Positions 24,501-37,500 of a stretch of DNA of 64,000 nt are shown one piece after another (within the stretch, counting starts at the first letter, position 1; every line of letters starts with the position of its first letter). The notes beneath the pieces are model-generated. The model did no database searches and was not told the origin of the DNA. It was given only the letters and a program-made list of their open reading frames with translations. This stretch comes from Pomacea canaliculata (taxonomy: Eukaryota > Mollusca > Gastropoda > Architaenioglossa > Ampullariidae). Where the stretch lies: assembly GCF_003073045.1 (NCBI RefSeq), contig NC_037600.1, forward strand, positions 14,958,352-15,022,351. Reading direction: 5' to 3'. The position numbers were made by a program, and so were the translations under genes.

Positions 24501-26549
24501 ACTTTTTTCAGAAGACGGCACTGATGAATGTAAAGGCTTTGGTAGTCAGGCTGTCTTTGACACAACAAAGTGTATTGGAATTCTGCTTCAATGTCATTTT
24601 CTGTACATCCTGTAATCATATGTACATACACATATACACAAATAAACTCAAGTTCATGTGTAAAACTGCATGTTTACACATGCATGCACATAAAATGTCT
24701 GTACCAGGATGATGGAGAAATTAGGAAACATATGGCAAGAATCACAGGGACACATAACATATACGATGATCTAAAAAAAAATTGAACACAATTGTTACCA
24801 TGCTTCTTTTTTGCATTGATCATAGAGTACCATTACTTACTCAACAGAATATCTTACTTTCAAGCTTCTCTCTCTCTTTGTCTTGTAGATGAAGCTTTCC
24901 TGTTGAAAGAAAGACCATTTATAAATATTTATAAATGAACTGGGCTAAAATAACAGGAACTCCCTATTATCAAATAACCTAAAAACAACAGTGAAAGAAA
25001 ATTGCTGATGTAATTTTTTTTACATCTATGTCATGAAGCAAGGTGAAAATGTTTCCTAAAAACATCATAAAGAAAAAATTAGACAAGAGGTAAGTGGTAA
25101 TCTAATAGACAATGCTGAAAGGTGTGAATATAGTACAGATCAAGCATATATATACATGTATAGGTGTCACCTATGTTTAATGTCTGTAAAAGTGTGACCA
25201 GTCCTCACCTGTCTCAAGATCATGCCTTGCCTGCAGGAAAATAAGATGAGCTGCACATGGGTCGTTGTTTATCAAATCTTCCTCTAAAGAAGTCTGGAAG
25301 CACCACTTGCTGAGGTATAAATCTGCAAACCTCAATATCATACTTTTCAGTGCTCAGAGGTATGATCAAGCTATTAAAGTTATAATAAGAATCCCTTTGG
25401 TGTGTATGACAAAGAGCCCACTCAATAAGTGGGAGAAATCTTTCTTTTTACCATTTATATGCTCTCAAACAAAATCCTCTCTAGCAAAATACAAAAATAA
25501 AAGATTACAAGAAACAATTACGCAAAAGCATAATAACATGATAAAATATACATAATGCATATACATAACAAATGAATAACAATGCATAAATAATTACAAA
25601 ATGCTATGGAGATGAAAGAAGGGGTACCTGAACCATGAACCTTAATGAAGTCTCCATTGCGGTATCTGCGAATTGGTTGTTTTCCTTGTTCGAGCAATGT
25701 GAAATACGGCCAACTGGATACTTGGAGGCCTGAAGAAAAGGTGAACAATTACAATGCCATGGTAAACAAATTCTACAAAAAGTGGATCAACCGAACTTTT
25801 TTTAACTTCATTCACACAACACTGCAGTTACACTTTCATGCTACCACTCCTCCATACCATTCTCTCCCTGGCATAGCACTCAAACTGCATATCAAACTTA
25901 TTTTTAAATAACAGCGCTTCATGTGTATTAAATCATCTGCTATTCTGTAAGAATGGATTATATAAAAAAGTCAAAAAACATTTTGTAGGACAACTATTCA
26001 AGAAGCAATTTAAATGTTTTTGCACTAACCTGCTAAAGTACATGCCTTTCTGTGGACTTGCTCTGCACAAACATTTCCATTTTGTGATACTGCTGTAACC
26101 TGTTCATTGCAATTAGACAATACATTCTATTTATATAGATATATGTTACAATGATGCCTATCACATACAGCAATTAGATAATAAGTTACTGCTGTCATCT
26201 GGGATCACATAGAAAGTTAAAGATTTGAACATGCAGTTTAACACACCTCAGTAATATCCGACTATACTTAGATTAACACAGAATGTATTATGGTAATGTT
26301 GCCAATGGTACAGGTGAGAGTTGTGGATCAAGCTGGCTTCTGAGGACGCATTACTTGTTTGTATCATCAGAAAAAAATTATTACCTTTACAAAGTTAAAA
26401 CTTTAATGATTTTTCTTGAAAGTTTCTCGAATATAAAAATCACCCCATCATTTGACTATACCAAAACTTACCTGAAAAGGATCAGAATTAAGATCCAGTG
26501 TTTTCACTGTAATTTTTACCAGATTTTGCAACTCTACATCTTCTGCCAT
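21569..26549 (-). CDS. Unrecognised protein of about 197 residues, six exons
   Basis: Exons (high to low) 26549-26472, 25729-25628, 24899-24858, 24094-24034, 23416-23241 and 21703-21569 join in frame with phases 0, 0, 0, 1 and 0. The protein starts MAEDVELQNLVKITVKTLD and ends ARNFQETSRI. The long fifth exon reads EVTFDFTWFEVSRWTL and then a Phe/Leu-rich helical stretch; the last exon reads LSFHADMITTTPDGMIITW. It is likely soluble: no signal peptide or membrane helix is evident. I cannot name the family. A 22-base segment at 25209-25230 has good splice edges but would break the frame, so I left it out; it may be alternatively spliced. Several independent phase matches support a real gene. 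Confidence 0.6.
21776..21860 (-). repeat. CR1-group LINE-type 3' tail
   Basis: Read on the minus strand, this gives GCACCTTGAGTCTGG...GGCGCTATACAAATG followed by TTATT-type repeats, the usual 3' end of CR1-group LINEs and SINEs that borrow their tails. The upstream 21930-23100 may be the body of the same insertion, but I cannot recognise a protein in it. It sits in the last intron of the unrecognised gene at 21569-26549. Confidence 0.5.
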
Positions 26550-26719
26550 AATTTTTGCAAGTGTTGTGAAACAGCTGTAAGTGTAATATAATTTCCATCC
26601 ATCCAGAGAGAAACTGCAAATGTCCACATAAAAATGATCAGCTTGTCTATGCCCAAGCCATATAAAATGTAAACGACAAGCATAAGTTTCCACGGAAATG
26701 GAAATTTGTAGTATGACTG

Positions 26720-26795
26720 ATGGATAGTGCTATTCTATTCAAGCACATTGCCTAGTGGGAAATGCGCTATATAATTATTACAGTAGTAGTACAAT
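26720..26795 (+). repeat. CR1-group LINE/SINE 3' tail remnant
   Basis: The sequence CAAGCACATTGCC...AATGCGCTATATAATTATTA matches the common pattern of a 3' tail ending in a GCGCTATATAA box and ATT repeats. Confidence 0.4.
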
Positions 26796-26799
26796 AGTT

Positions 26800-29700
26800 G
26801 TGTGAGAAATAATTTTGCAAATTGGTACACAAAAAGTAATCTAAACGTTCTTATCAAAGAAAATCAAACACCTCTTATAAACCAGTCCTAATATCTGAAT
26901 CCGTAAGGAAAATATGTTGAGGTATTATCCTTCTCGAATATCCCCCTTAAAAAAAAGAGAGACTATATAACTGCATGGCTAGAGGAAATTTAGACGGTGG
27001 GATGCCCTATTCTGTTTCAGCATCCTCGTGTGTTCATTCGATTTTAATTGTAATATAAGCTTACCAGAACCGACAAAAGAAGCATTTCTTTTTTAAATGG
27101 CATTCCTTTAATGAAACTAGATAGCTGTGAAGTTACACGTTTTTATCTTTCAATAACTCGATCGGTACAAAAATTATGATTGCCTGGTCATAAGACTTCA
27201 CTTTTGACAAATCAACGGGACATTTTCGCGGAAAGCTATTTATTCTTTCAAGACTCTTAAATATAACGCTGGGGATTCTTTAGGGTAAATGATCGCAACC
27301 AAAGCTTTTCTCCAGTGTCGTCGCTCATCAGGCTCCGCCCACTCCGTTCAGTATTCGAGTTCTCTGCCCATGGCATTACTTCTCTTGATTCAATGTCAAA
27401 GGGCAAGGTAATACTTGTGGGGCGAGATGTTAAGGCGAGCAGGATATCCACTGATTATAGAAATCTGTAGGATCTCCTTACTTTTCCTTATGATCACGGA
27501 CCTTCACTTAATGAAGGTTTTAAAAGTTTAACCAAGTTTTTAACCAACTGTCATTTAAAAACTTGCTGTCAAAGTTCGTCTAGCCAAGAATTAAAGTCCT
27601 TCAGAATTTCTTAAATGATAATTTATCACCTTAAGTGTGGCTGTAGTGTACTGTTAAATATTTGTCTCCAAATCTGGGGGAAGGGGGAGAGAAAATCTCT
27701 TGTTGGACAAAGCAGCACGTTCAATCAACCATGCGCGTATTACAACTCCAGTTTTTAACATTTCATCTCATCCATAGAGCTTTTAAAGATGTGTTCTCTT
27801 TATTCCCCAGTAACCTACCAAGAGCTCAAACCCTGTGTACCCATGCCTTCACATTTATGTACACAACAGAGTATACTGTATACTGATCCCTCACACTTAT
27901 GTGATCATCTGAATTACCTAGATCTGCTAGATACAATCTAATCTGACAGCTTTTTCTTTCAAGATCCAGTTCCTGAAATTTAATTTTTCATTACTGACCA
28001 GCCCTTCCAGTTTCACAGGCCACAAGTTCTTAAAATTGGAAGGCATGCGAGTCTTATTATTTAAAAGTTCATTATTGTCTATACAAACTGCATTGTTTTC
28101 TGGTGTGTTTAGATTATATAGTTCCTTGCAAAAATTTCTTGCACTTACACACACAATATAGCATCATCAGTGATTAGTTTTGAATTTTAAATGAAGACTA
28201 AGAGATCTTCAGAAAGATACTCCATCAATGCTTCAAAATAATACTTTTTAAACAAGTGTCCATGCATGAAAACACAATAGGAAATGATGTAATGAAGCTT
28301 TATTCTGTTTAGATAAATACAAAAATAATTTCAAAAAATATTTTTTATTCTCCATATTCAATATCTCAGATCACAGACAATCATGAAAAATAATAATGAA
28401 TGAATGTTGGACTAATTAGTGATACTAATGACTTGACACCTTGCTTATAAAGCAAACTCTGCTTTGCTCAGATAATAAAATGGGAGATTAAGCTCTAGGT
28501 TATTACATGGATTTCCTCCTTTCTTAAATTTTTTGTGGCGTAAGAAAGACATTGGATGATCATTCAAAGGGAAGAATACCTGTTACTCCATTCTGAGATC
28601 AGTATCTTTCACATGGCACAAAAAAAAAAAAAAATCTATGGCCTTTAAATTGACCTTAAAATCTATTACCTGATAAACTACAGATATTGGGAACAGGTAG
28701 TACATTATTCAACTATAAACATTAAGTACTTCACAGCCTCAACTTCTTTACCGTATGTATCTCTTTTCTGAACGGAAATTGGCCAGATATGCCAAACAAA
28801 TGATAAGAAAAAAAATTATTGCTTATAATTTCACTAAGCTGATAACTGTTAATTTGGAATATCAGGCAATTTAATTTTAACAATATTGTTTATCAAGAAG
28901 TCATTGAAGGCAGAGTAGTGGACTTTATTAAAATGACTTTCTTCTTTGTATGCATAAAATGTATTCCTGAAGCAACTGATTAGCATCAAGCAAACAATTG
29001 GATTCTTGGGAAAAAAAAATAAATGAAACAAAATGGAATGTCTCTAGCAAGAAAAGGCCTCTACACCATCTGGACACATGTAAGTAGATAGTATAGAATG
29101 CATGTAAACTTTTCAAATGATGCTCACTAACATTTGAGTTTAGAAATGCCACAAACAAAACCAGAAAGAATTTATAGCAGAAAACTGTTTTACAAGCTTT
29201 CAAATAGGTCCAAAAGAAATATATTAAACAAAAATAATTGCAAAAAGAGGAGTAAAGGTAAATATTTGTCTTCATACATCATCTATGCACAAAGAATAAA
29301 AATGAACATGTAAGCAATGCCACCAACATTTTAACTAAAAGCAAAACAAAACATTGTGTCAACTCACTTTTGTGTTTTGTTAAATTTTAAAAATGTTAAA
29401 ATTATTCTAGCTTTGAATTCTCTTTCACTAAATTCAGAAATTTAAAGATTAAAAAAAATTTATTCAAAGCCAAAGCAAAGACAAACGAAAATAAACATCC
29501 ATATCAACAAAGATGCGTAATGCTGTAATCAAGTAAGTTATTGTTGCTATGCAACAATGTTGTGAGATACACTGAGAGCCAGCCATAAACTGAAACAAAA
29601 TTAAATCAGAAAAAGATAAAGATACAACTCAAAGCATGGGACAGGACATTGTGGAGGAACTAGTAAACCCTAAACATTGTTTATAAATACAAAAAAATTA

Positions 29701-29918
29701 TTTAATAATTTAAAAAAGACGTGTAGTTGTTGAAATAGTTACCCATGCAAAACAAACTCATTTTATCACACCTTTTAAATTAAGTTCTAAATAATAATTA
29801 AAAAACACCCCAAGAATAGCATTTATAGAAAAGCAAACAAAAAAGATAAAAGATTAAGCATGTATGGAAGTGCATTAAGAAAAGAAACAGCAACATACAA
29901 AGAACGAAAGCAGCTTCT
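26800..29918. other. Flank between the minus-strand genes; 3' flank of PRDX6
   Basis: Mostly AT-rich. A CpG-containing stretch at about 27280-27440 lies upstream of the start at 26549 and could be promoter or a 5' UTR exon of that gene; it is open on the minus strand but has no known domain. The part nearest PRDX6 (about 28300-29918) may be its 3' UTR. A hexamer AATAAA overlaps the PRDX6 stop codon and is unlikely to be the only signal used. Confidence 0.35.
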
Positions 29919-32900
29919 TTATTTTGGCTGAGGCGTAAAGCGCAAGTAGCCCTTGCCAGATGGCACACTTTTTTGTTCAAAAGCTGGAAACAGTGTCTTG
30001 GCCTCTTCCTCGGGAACAGAAGGTAGCACCATGCACTTATCTCCAGTCTGAAATAAAGAGAAGAAGCAGTGAGCAATCTTATCATAATATATCTATCAAT
30101 TTTTTTTAAAATCTTTAAACAGAATCCCTGGATTTTCTGCAGCTATGTAAATTTCCTTTCTTTGTCCAAGCACAAAACTGGTGACATGTCTAATGCCTTT
30201 TAGACATTTTTGTTGCTTTAAGCATAGGCAAAGGTGAAAAACTGACAAGTAAGGATATGTCTATAAAAGAAATAGTTTTTCTGTAAATATATGATTAAGA
30301 AATATTTTAGCATTTTATTATCTTAAAACTTTTAGCCCAAGTCCACTCTAGTAGACATACTCATATTTATGTGGAATTAAAGCACCCATCGCGTGGAAGA
30401 GCAATGTTTTAACATGCCATCACATTTCTCCCAACACCCTACAGAATACACTTTATACACACAGTCCTGACCACCATAGGTAAAGAAAGCACCCCTTTTT
30501 TCCACCAACGAATGCGTCGTTAACTACAGTGTTTTGTGTAAGAATGAATAATTCTGAGGAAACTAATGCCCCCTTCAGGGATTGTTTCACCATAAATTAC
30601 GTTCCTTTAATAGCTTAATTAAGCATAAGGTCATGATGTACTGTTTTGTCGTTTTTAAAAGTAGCAGAAACTTTGTTAACCTAGCACCATGTTGGAAATG
30701 GTAATAGGCTGCTCAATTTGGCATAGATTCACGCTACAAAACAACATTAAACATATGTATTATTTAAATTACATATATCAAATAAAATATACCACTATTT
30801 TGTATATTCTTCATATGTACCGTGTGTAAATCGCATGTCTTGTGGCCATAGCTTTGTTTCTGTCACCCTATCTAACAAGTGTTTCTTGCAGAAAAAGCAT
30901 CAAGTTTTTAAAAAAATGTAAACTATGATTATCTTTATTGCAAGTCTGTAAATCTATGTGTCTTAATATGATATTTTTGAATGGGAAAATGTGACAATGA
31001 ATTAGTGAAGTGTTGTTACTGATTATGGGCTTTTTCAAATTTAAATATAGAATGAAATTAAGCTGGGTGTTTATCCAAGCCTACCTGCCAGTCCACTGGA
31101 GTTGCCACTTTGTTTCGTGCGGTCAGCTGAAGAGAATCCAGTACACGGAGAATTTCACTAAAACATACATGCCAAGTTTAATTCATAATTATTCAAAGAA
31201 ATCAGAAAACAAAAGATAATGTAGTAAATGGTATATTGTATAGGTGACATGATAGGGCATAAGCTATTTTCATATTTTATTTCATAAAAATGCACTAGGT
31301 CACATAAAAAAGAGCCTTTTTTAAAATCCATTTATTTGCAAGCAATTAAGAATCTCACTCAAAGTTACGGCCTGTGGTAGCAGGATAGAGGATGGAAAGT
31401 TTTAGCCGCTTGTCGGGCCCAATAATAAACACCTGCAAATATTCACACAAAGAGGTATTTATGGAAAATGTCACAAATTTTCACCCAAGCACATTGTAAC
31501 CAATTCTTTTAAAATACAGCTGAAACAACAGTAAAGCAAAAACTATTGATGAGCAATACTGACTCATTACTATGCATGTACAAACTCATGAAATATTTGT
31601 AAATGTGCATACATGCATCAGTATATTCTGAAGTAGTTCTGGCAGTAAGTTAATAACTTATTTATTGCCCATACTCAAAAACATTTTTTAGGGGTGAGGT
31701 GATTATTCTATTATTTGTACTTCCATGCAAAATCAACACTGTAACTACATGAGTACTGCCCCTTCTCACTAGAACAACTCATTTAGAAACAACTTACAGC
31801 CCGGCAGGTGAGTGGAAGGCCTTTGGCATCTTTTTCATCAGGATCAACCATACCAAGTTTTACAGCAAGATTGCGCTTTTCATCGGCAATGATTGGATAT
31901 GGAAGATCACCTTTCTCCCCTGCATAATCCATAACATCCTGCAAAGGTGTGTTAAAAAATAATTGGTACTTTTTTTAACTTCTCAATCTTTTGTTTTATA
32001 AAGAGGAACAAACTGATTATGTGTTCATCAAATTCAATATTTTTAGAGATGTCTCAACCATTTTTTGCATATAACTTATGCTTGCAAGAAAATGCAACTC
32101 CTCTTTAAAAATCTTAAGACAAGAAACATACCACACTTGATGTCTTACCTTAGACCATCCAATGTGACTTTCAACTCCATCACAAGAAAGGGCAAAAACC
32201 TTGCAGTTCCTCTCTTTGAATTTGTCCATCAGCTTCACAACACGTGCTAGTTCTGTTGTACAGACTGGTGTGTAGTCTGCTGGGTGGGAGAATAATATAG
32301 CCCATCTGAAAGCACACACACACAGTCAAGTGCATGATGATCACCTAAATCTATCACCTTTTAAAGACTTAAATTTAATTTTTTTTTTGCATTTATTAGC
32401 AGAATGCATTACTAATACAATAAAGACCCCCTACCTAACCTCTTATGTACAGAATATGGATAAAAATCACGCAAGGTTCCCAGCCCATACTGTTCCATAC
32501 ACTTCTAGACCACATTACTTTCCAATAAAATGAGATGGATCACATCAATAAAGAGAGTTCACAAATTATGAAAAAATGAACACACTTGTTTGTATGGATT
32601 CAAATAGTTTACTGACATTAAAATTTAAATTAAATAGAACTGACATTAAACATACCTGTCCATTCATCAGTAAATGTGCAGTTAAATCTTTTTTCTTTCA
32701 AAAAATCTAGTTTATGGTATTTTGTAATGCTCATGTGCACTTTAACTGTCTTGTGTATTTGAATAAACATGTTTTAGTAAATGTGGTTAATTTTTTTTTA
32801 TTTAGAGAATCCAGCCTTTCTTCTTTTTCCTTTAAAAGTTAACTAGAAATGTTTCATGAAGCTTGTGTGTACTTTGCTGCAGAAAATGTTTGCAACTTCT

Positions 32901-34339
32901 CCTGACAAATGTATTCAAAAGCTGTCTGACCCTTCTAGATTTTGGTTAGTTGACAGGTTTATGGGATGTTAGTGCCCTTGACCCAAAAGAAGTCTGATCT
33001 GATAAGTGTTTAACAATGCTCTTCTGATAATATTCTTGTCCTTCAAAAAGACCAAGTCTTATCAGTAGCAAGATAGCACAAAGCATGACTTTATAATATT
33101 CAAGCAATATGTTCAAAAAACTTCTTAATGCATTATCTTGTGCAACATAATAAATAGTACAGTCAAAACTGGTTGTCCATAGAAAACTGTACAAAATTAT
33201 TTTAATCATAACTACACTTAATGTTGTACACTGCATTTATATCCAACTGAAGATACTGGTTAAAAGAATCAATAAGCACAATAATAATCATAATTGGATT
33301 TGAAAAACACGTGATATGGAAAGAAAACCTAAACAAACAAATCCAAAAGATAATATAATGAAGGAAAAAAACAGCAGTATATAATAGTATATAACAACAA
33401 TGTTTAGCATTTCTTACTCATATGAGTTAAAGTTTCACATCAGCTATTTAAATTGTTAATTTGAGGAAAATATTTTAAGTCCTGGATCACAAGAGAGGGC
33501 ACCATCCACCTGAACAGATGATATTTACTAAAACTTTCATTGCTGAGTGCATGGCACAGTAACAAAGTACTGAATGGGACAGACCCACTGAAGCACCAGA
33601 ATAAAACCTTCAAATACTGCTGGGCGAACACTTAAGAAATTAATTCTCCATTGATGACTTCATAAGTAGACAAATGTTTGCTGAACAGCCTATCAAGTAC
33701 TAAGTGTTAAATGGACAGAACAAGTTGGTTGTGTGAGATTTACGTTGAGAAAGCAACCATGGCTATATTATGATAAAAACATTTGAATCCAAGGTGGGTA
33801 AATTATTTGAGGGGGGAAAAAACCCCAAAAAAACCGCTGTCAGGAATTTTGAATAAACAATTTCCTTCTTTTTATTATGAAAAACAAGGTTTTTTGGGGG
33901 GTTTTCATAATACTCTGTGGTATTTCCCAATAATATTATTACTGCACCCAACCTAGCTCTGTCACTTCACCACTAGAAAGAAAAATTTTTTTTGGTTTTC
34001 TGGCTTGCCAGGTGAAAAAAACGGCGTTTCGTCTTGCGTAGTGAAGTAAAACAGTATTAGCATAAATGCCAGTAAAATGTAAAAGGTGTCTGGTGCCATC
34101 TTCGGCTATTTCTGCTTTAACTACTGTCTCCCTTCTGCTGGCAGCAGAGGTAGGTACGAATATGTAATTTTGAAAGCCCACGTAAATCGCTGAAAGTTCA
34201 AGGCCAACGACATTCTAATAAACACATCAAGAAAATTTAAGCGAATAACTTACGATCCTTCGATAGCCTGGTGAAACTGGATTTTCCCTTTTGATGTTTC
34301 TGCTTCAAAGTCCGGGAATACGTCTCCAAGATTCGGCAT
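29919..34339 (-). CDS. PRDX6: Peroxiredoxin 6 (1-Cys peroxiredoxin), complete
   Basis: Six exons, high to low: 34339-34254, 32305-32149, 31938-31798, 31432-31359, 31157-31085 and 30047-29919. All phases match, giving 219 residues against 224 in human. It starts [15 protein letters not shown] and contains PVCTTE with the peroxidatic Cys at residue 44 (human Cys47), then [14 protein letters not shown], the [18 protein letters not shown] segment typical of the 1-Cys group, and a C-terminus YLRFTPQPK. The enzyme reduces hydrogen peroxide and phospholipid hydroperoxides in the cytosol, usually with glutathione. The human phospholipase motif GDSWG reads EGSWA here: Ser and the nearby His (QFH) remain but both flanking Gly are lost. 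The first exon faces that of the Ral GEF gene. Confidence 0.97.
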
Positions 34340-34572
34340 TGTCGTCGCTACGTGTATCTGCCAGAAATTCGTCTGTACGTCTGCACGCGCTCTTCTCGTT
34401 CTTGTCGGCGACGAGCTCCGAGATTCTCCGAAGGGATCAGGAAAAAAAAAGAAAAATGGACGACCGGAAGTAGGCAGTGGTACACAACTGTCCTTAAGCT
34501 GATGACAATTAGACGCCTTCTACATGAAAATGTCGTCTGTGCATAGACTGACATTGTTAACTTGAATTCGGA
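34340..34572. promoter_or_regulatory. Bidirectional promoter between PRDX6 and the Ral GEF gene
   Basis: Only 233 bases separate the two start codons on opposite strands. The stretch is locally CpG-rich and contains ACCGGAAGT at about 34463-34471, a consensus ETS-family site common in bidirectional promoters. No TATA box is evident. Both 5' UTRs must lie largely here. I found no antioxidant response element in it. Confidence 0.6.
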
Positions 34573-37500
34573 ATGGATGCAGAACGCCAGGAATCTCAGG
34601 TGAGTAGCGATTTTTTTTCAAAATCGCTGAAATGTGACCTGTTGTTGGTGAGTTTGAAGCAGACGAGACGCGCTTGTTGTTGATTTATCATTGCTGTCGT
34701 CGATTCAAAACAGTTACCCCATCTCCTTTCTTCATCCATAGATCGCATGCGCTTGTGTCAAGACTGTTCTTTTATTTTAGAATCCTTCTGTCGCTTTGGA
34801 TTATAGCTTGGTCAGGAGCAATAGCAGTACTACCTACGTGTTTTCATCACACTATGACTAGTGTATTTGACTTCGCACACCCATTATGTTGCGAAAATCT
34901 GTCGACAGGAACATCAGCTGGTGCTGTCCAACTCAATTACTCATGTAAACATATAGTAACTTTTACAGAAAGCACCATCAAACAGTTACTTCCATTGTAA
35001 CGCATTCGTGCACAGCTTTCAACGCACCTGACAGGTGATCGATTGGCCCAGGCTTTCAGTTTAATAGAATTAGGAAAATCTCTCAACAGATATTAAGATA
35101 ATTTAAAACAATTTTATTATTTATAAATCTTACCAATGGTTAGCTGGTTCCAAGTGGAGAGAAACCTCATAATGACCCTGGCAGTCAGTCTAATGATGTG
35201 TAGCCCTAGATGCTTAAAAAGATTTTAAAGGAATGAACATTTCCTTAGCATAGATAGTGCACCTTCTAGAAATGAAGGTAGTTTTTTTTCAGATTAGAAT
35301 TTCAGAGTATTTTGGAAAACTCTTACAACCATCCCTGCTGTGATGATGTGAGATTTTGAGAAAGAAGTGTATATTTGAAGCACTCTGCACACACTATGCC
35401 ATATGCTTTCCATAAGAGTTGTTATTGTCTTCTGTTAATCCATTAGTTTCATGCTGTCCATAGATTATATTTAGAAATAGTTAACTGATAAAACACAAAC
35501 ACTATTTCAGTGTTAGCCTTTTTTAGATTGTATTCACATTATTTGCTGCTTGTTCATATTATCAAAGAAGGGTTTATGTTTTAGAACATTGAGTGGTGGG
35601 GATAGGGTGGGGGAGAATGAAAGCACACAGTGAATGCACAGTAACTGCATTGACAAATAATGTTTATTAATTACCAGCTACATTATTTTTTCAGACCATA
35701 ACATCAGGGCCAATTTGCTGTAAAGGTCAAACGAGTAGAACATTTTTAAAAAACTGAAAAATGAGAAGTTGATCACATTCTTAACAAAAAGAATTAAATG
35801 TGAATACATCTTTGGGTGTTTATTTGTACAGCATTTATAAAAATGCGTAAATCAACTCCGGTGATTAATTGAAGTATAAGAGCTAGTAAACGTATGTGTA
35901 TTTGTCATATGGGTATCTGTTGCAAAATTTTTATTGATTTATTAACTTACAGTTGCATAACAAAGTATTGCATTTCTAAGATGACAGACTAAATAAAAAA
36001 ATATGTGTATATGCATACATACAGACAGGTGTGCTTTGCGTGTGTGTGAGAGATGCAGGTATTCATGTATGTATTCATGTATGTCAGCATTCATGTATGT
36101 AATAAATCACACCTGTTAGTTCCATTTCAGTGACAGTTCAGAAGCTGAAAGGTAAATGTGTCATCATTATATTGCACTAATTGCTTAAGGAGAGTCGTAA
36201 CATGTTGTCTCATATCAGTTTCTTTGCCAGGAGGAAGTGATAAGAATCCCCCCCCCCTCCCCAATGATCTGATCTTTGAGGAAGTAAGATGCTGCTGGTC
36301 ACAGCTAATGATTGCAGCTGATGGTTTACTGATTTTTTTTTTCAACAAAAATAAAGAAAGAAACTTGTGACTGGGATGGCTTATGAAAAATATTTAGTAT
36401 TTTGCATGCATTTTAATTTATGATTGTGTGCATGTGTAACAAAGATTGGGGTGTGTTGAAAGTTGCTGTCTATCCTTGGTCAAATTTAATTGGTGTAGTG
36501 CCCTTTCCACATCATCTTCAGCTTGTGCTTAAGTGAAACAGCTTCTTACTGATTATGTGGTCAGGTGTTGCTGGCCTGGTGCAATAACCCCCCCCCCTCT
36601 CCACCTCCTCTGTCTTGTGGTCCATTTTAAAACCACTTCCTCATCCAGGATGCCATGGCATTGGGTTGAGGTTTTCAGCTTCTCCACTTGGCTTCCTTCT
36701 CAAGTGCTATCATCTTAAGAGACAAGGCAGAGTGGTTTGGGGCTTAGTGGGGGGATGGATGATTTAGATTCTCATTCAGGGGCTTGTTGATGATATCTCA
36801 GTGGCCTGCCACTTATTTCCATTACAGAATGACATACAATGTTATGTATAAGAAAGTATGTGTGTCACACACAAATATACAAATTCATGCTTGCATTTTT
36901 TTGTATGCGGAAGGAATTATGCTTGGTATATTTTGGCATGTAAGACATTGACCAGTTCTTGTTTGTTTGTTTGGTTTTTTTTAACATTTGAATCGAACTT
37001 CTAATCACGATTAAACAAAACAAACCAAGTGATGTCTAATGATTAAGAAAGTGACTATTATAAATAACTCATTTTCCTGGAATTTTACACTTTCAAGGTG
37101 TTTTCTCTGCATATTCTCTGGGATTGCGTTAGTTTCATGGTTGGGTAAAACCCCTTTATCCCTTTTTTTGTGGACACGCACATTTTACCCGTGCATGTAT
37201 GTGTACTCACGCGCACACACAATACAATTGCATCCGGTGCATCAAGTGGCAGGGACTTCATCTTAAAGGAAGTCCTCAGGAAATTGTTCTTATATAAAAT
37301 GGAATTTGTCCTCTTGAAATTGTAAGTGGGATGGGCTCCTCTTATGGTGTTGAGCATCTGACCCTTGCTCTCATGTAGTTTCTCCTAAAAGATGAACAAA
37401 AATTCCAGGATAAAGTCATTTCTGTTACTTAATTATATAATCTAGAGAAGCTCAATGGCTGTGATTCAGTTTTTCACTATGGGCAGACAGCTTAATTTAC

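Noticed and set aside
25209-25230. 22-base candidate exon of the unrecognised minus-strand gene
   Set aside because: Including it breaks the frame between neighbouring exons that otherwise match.
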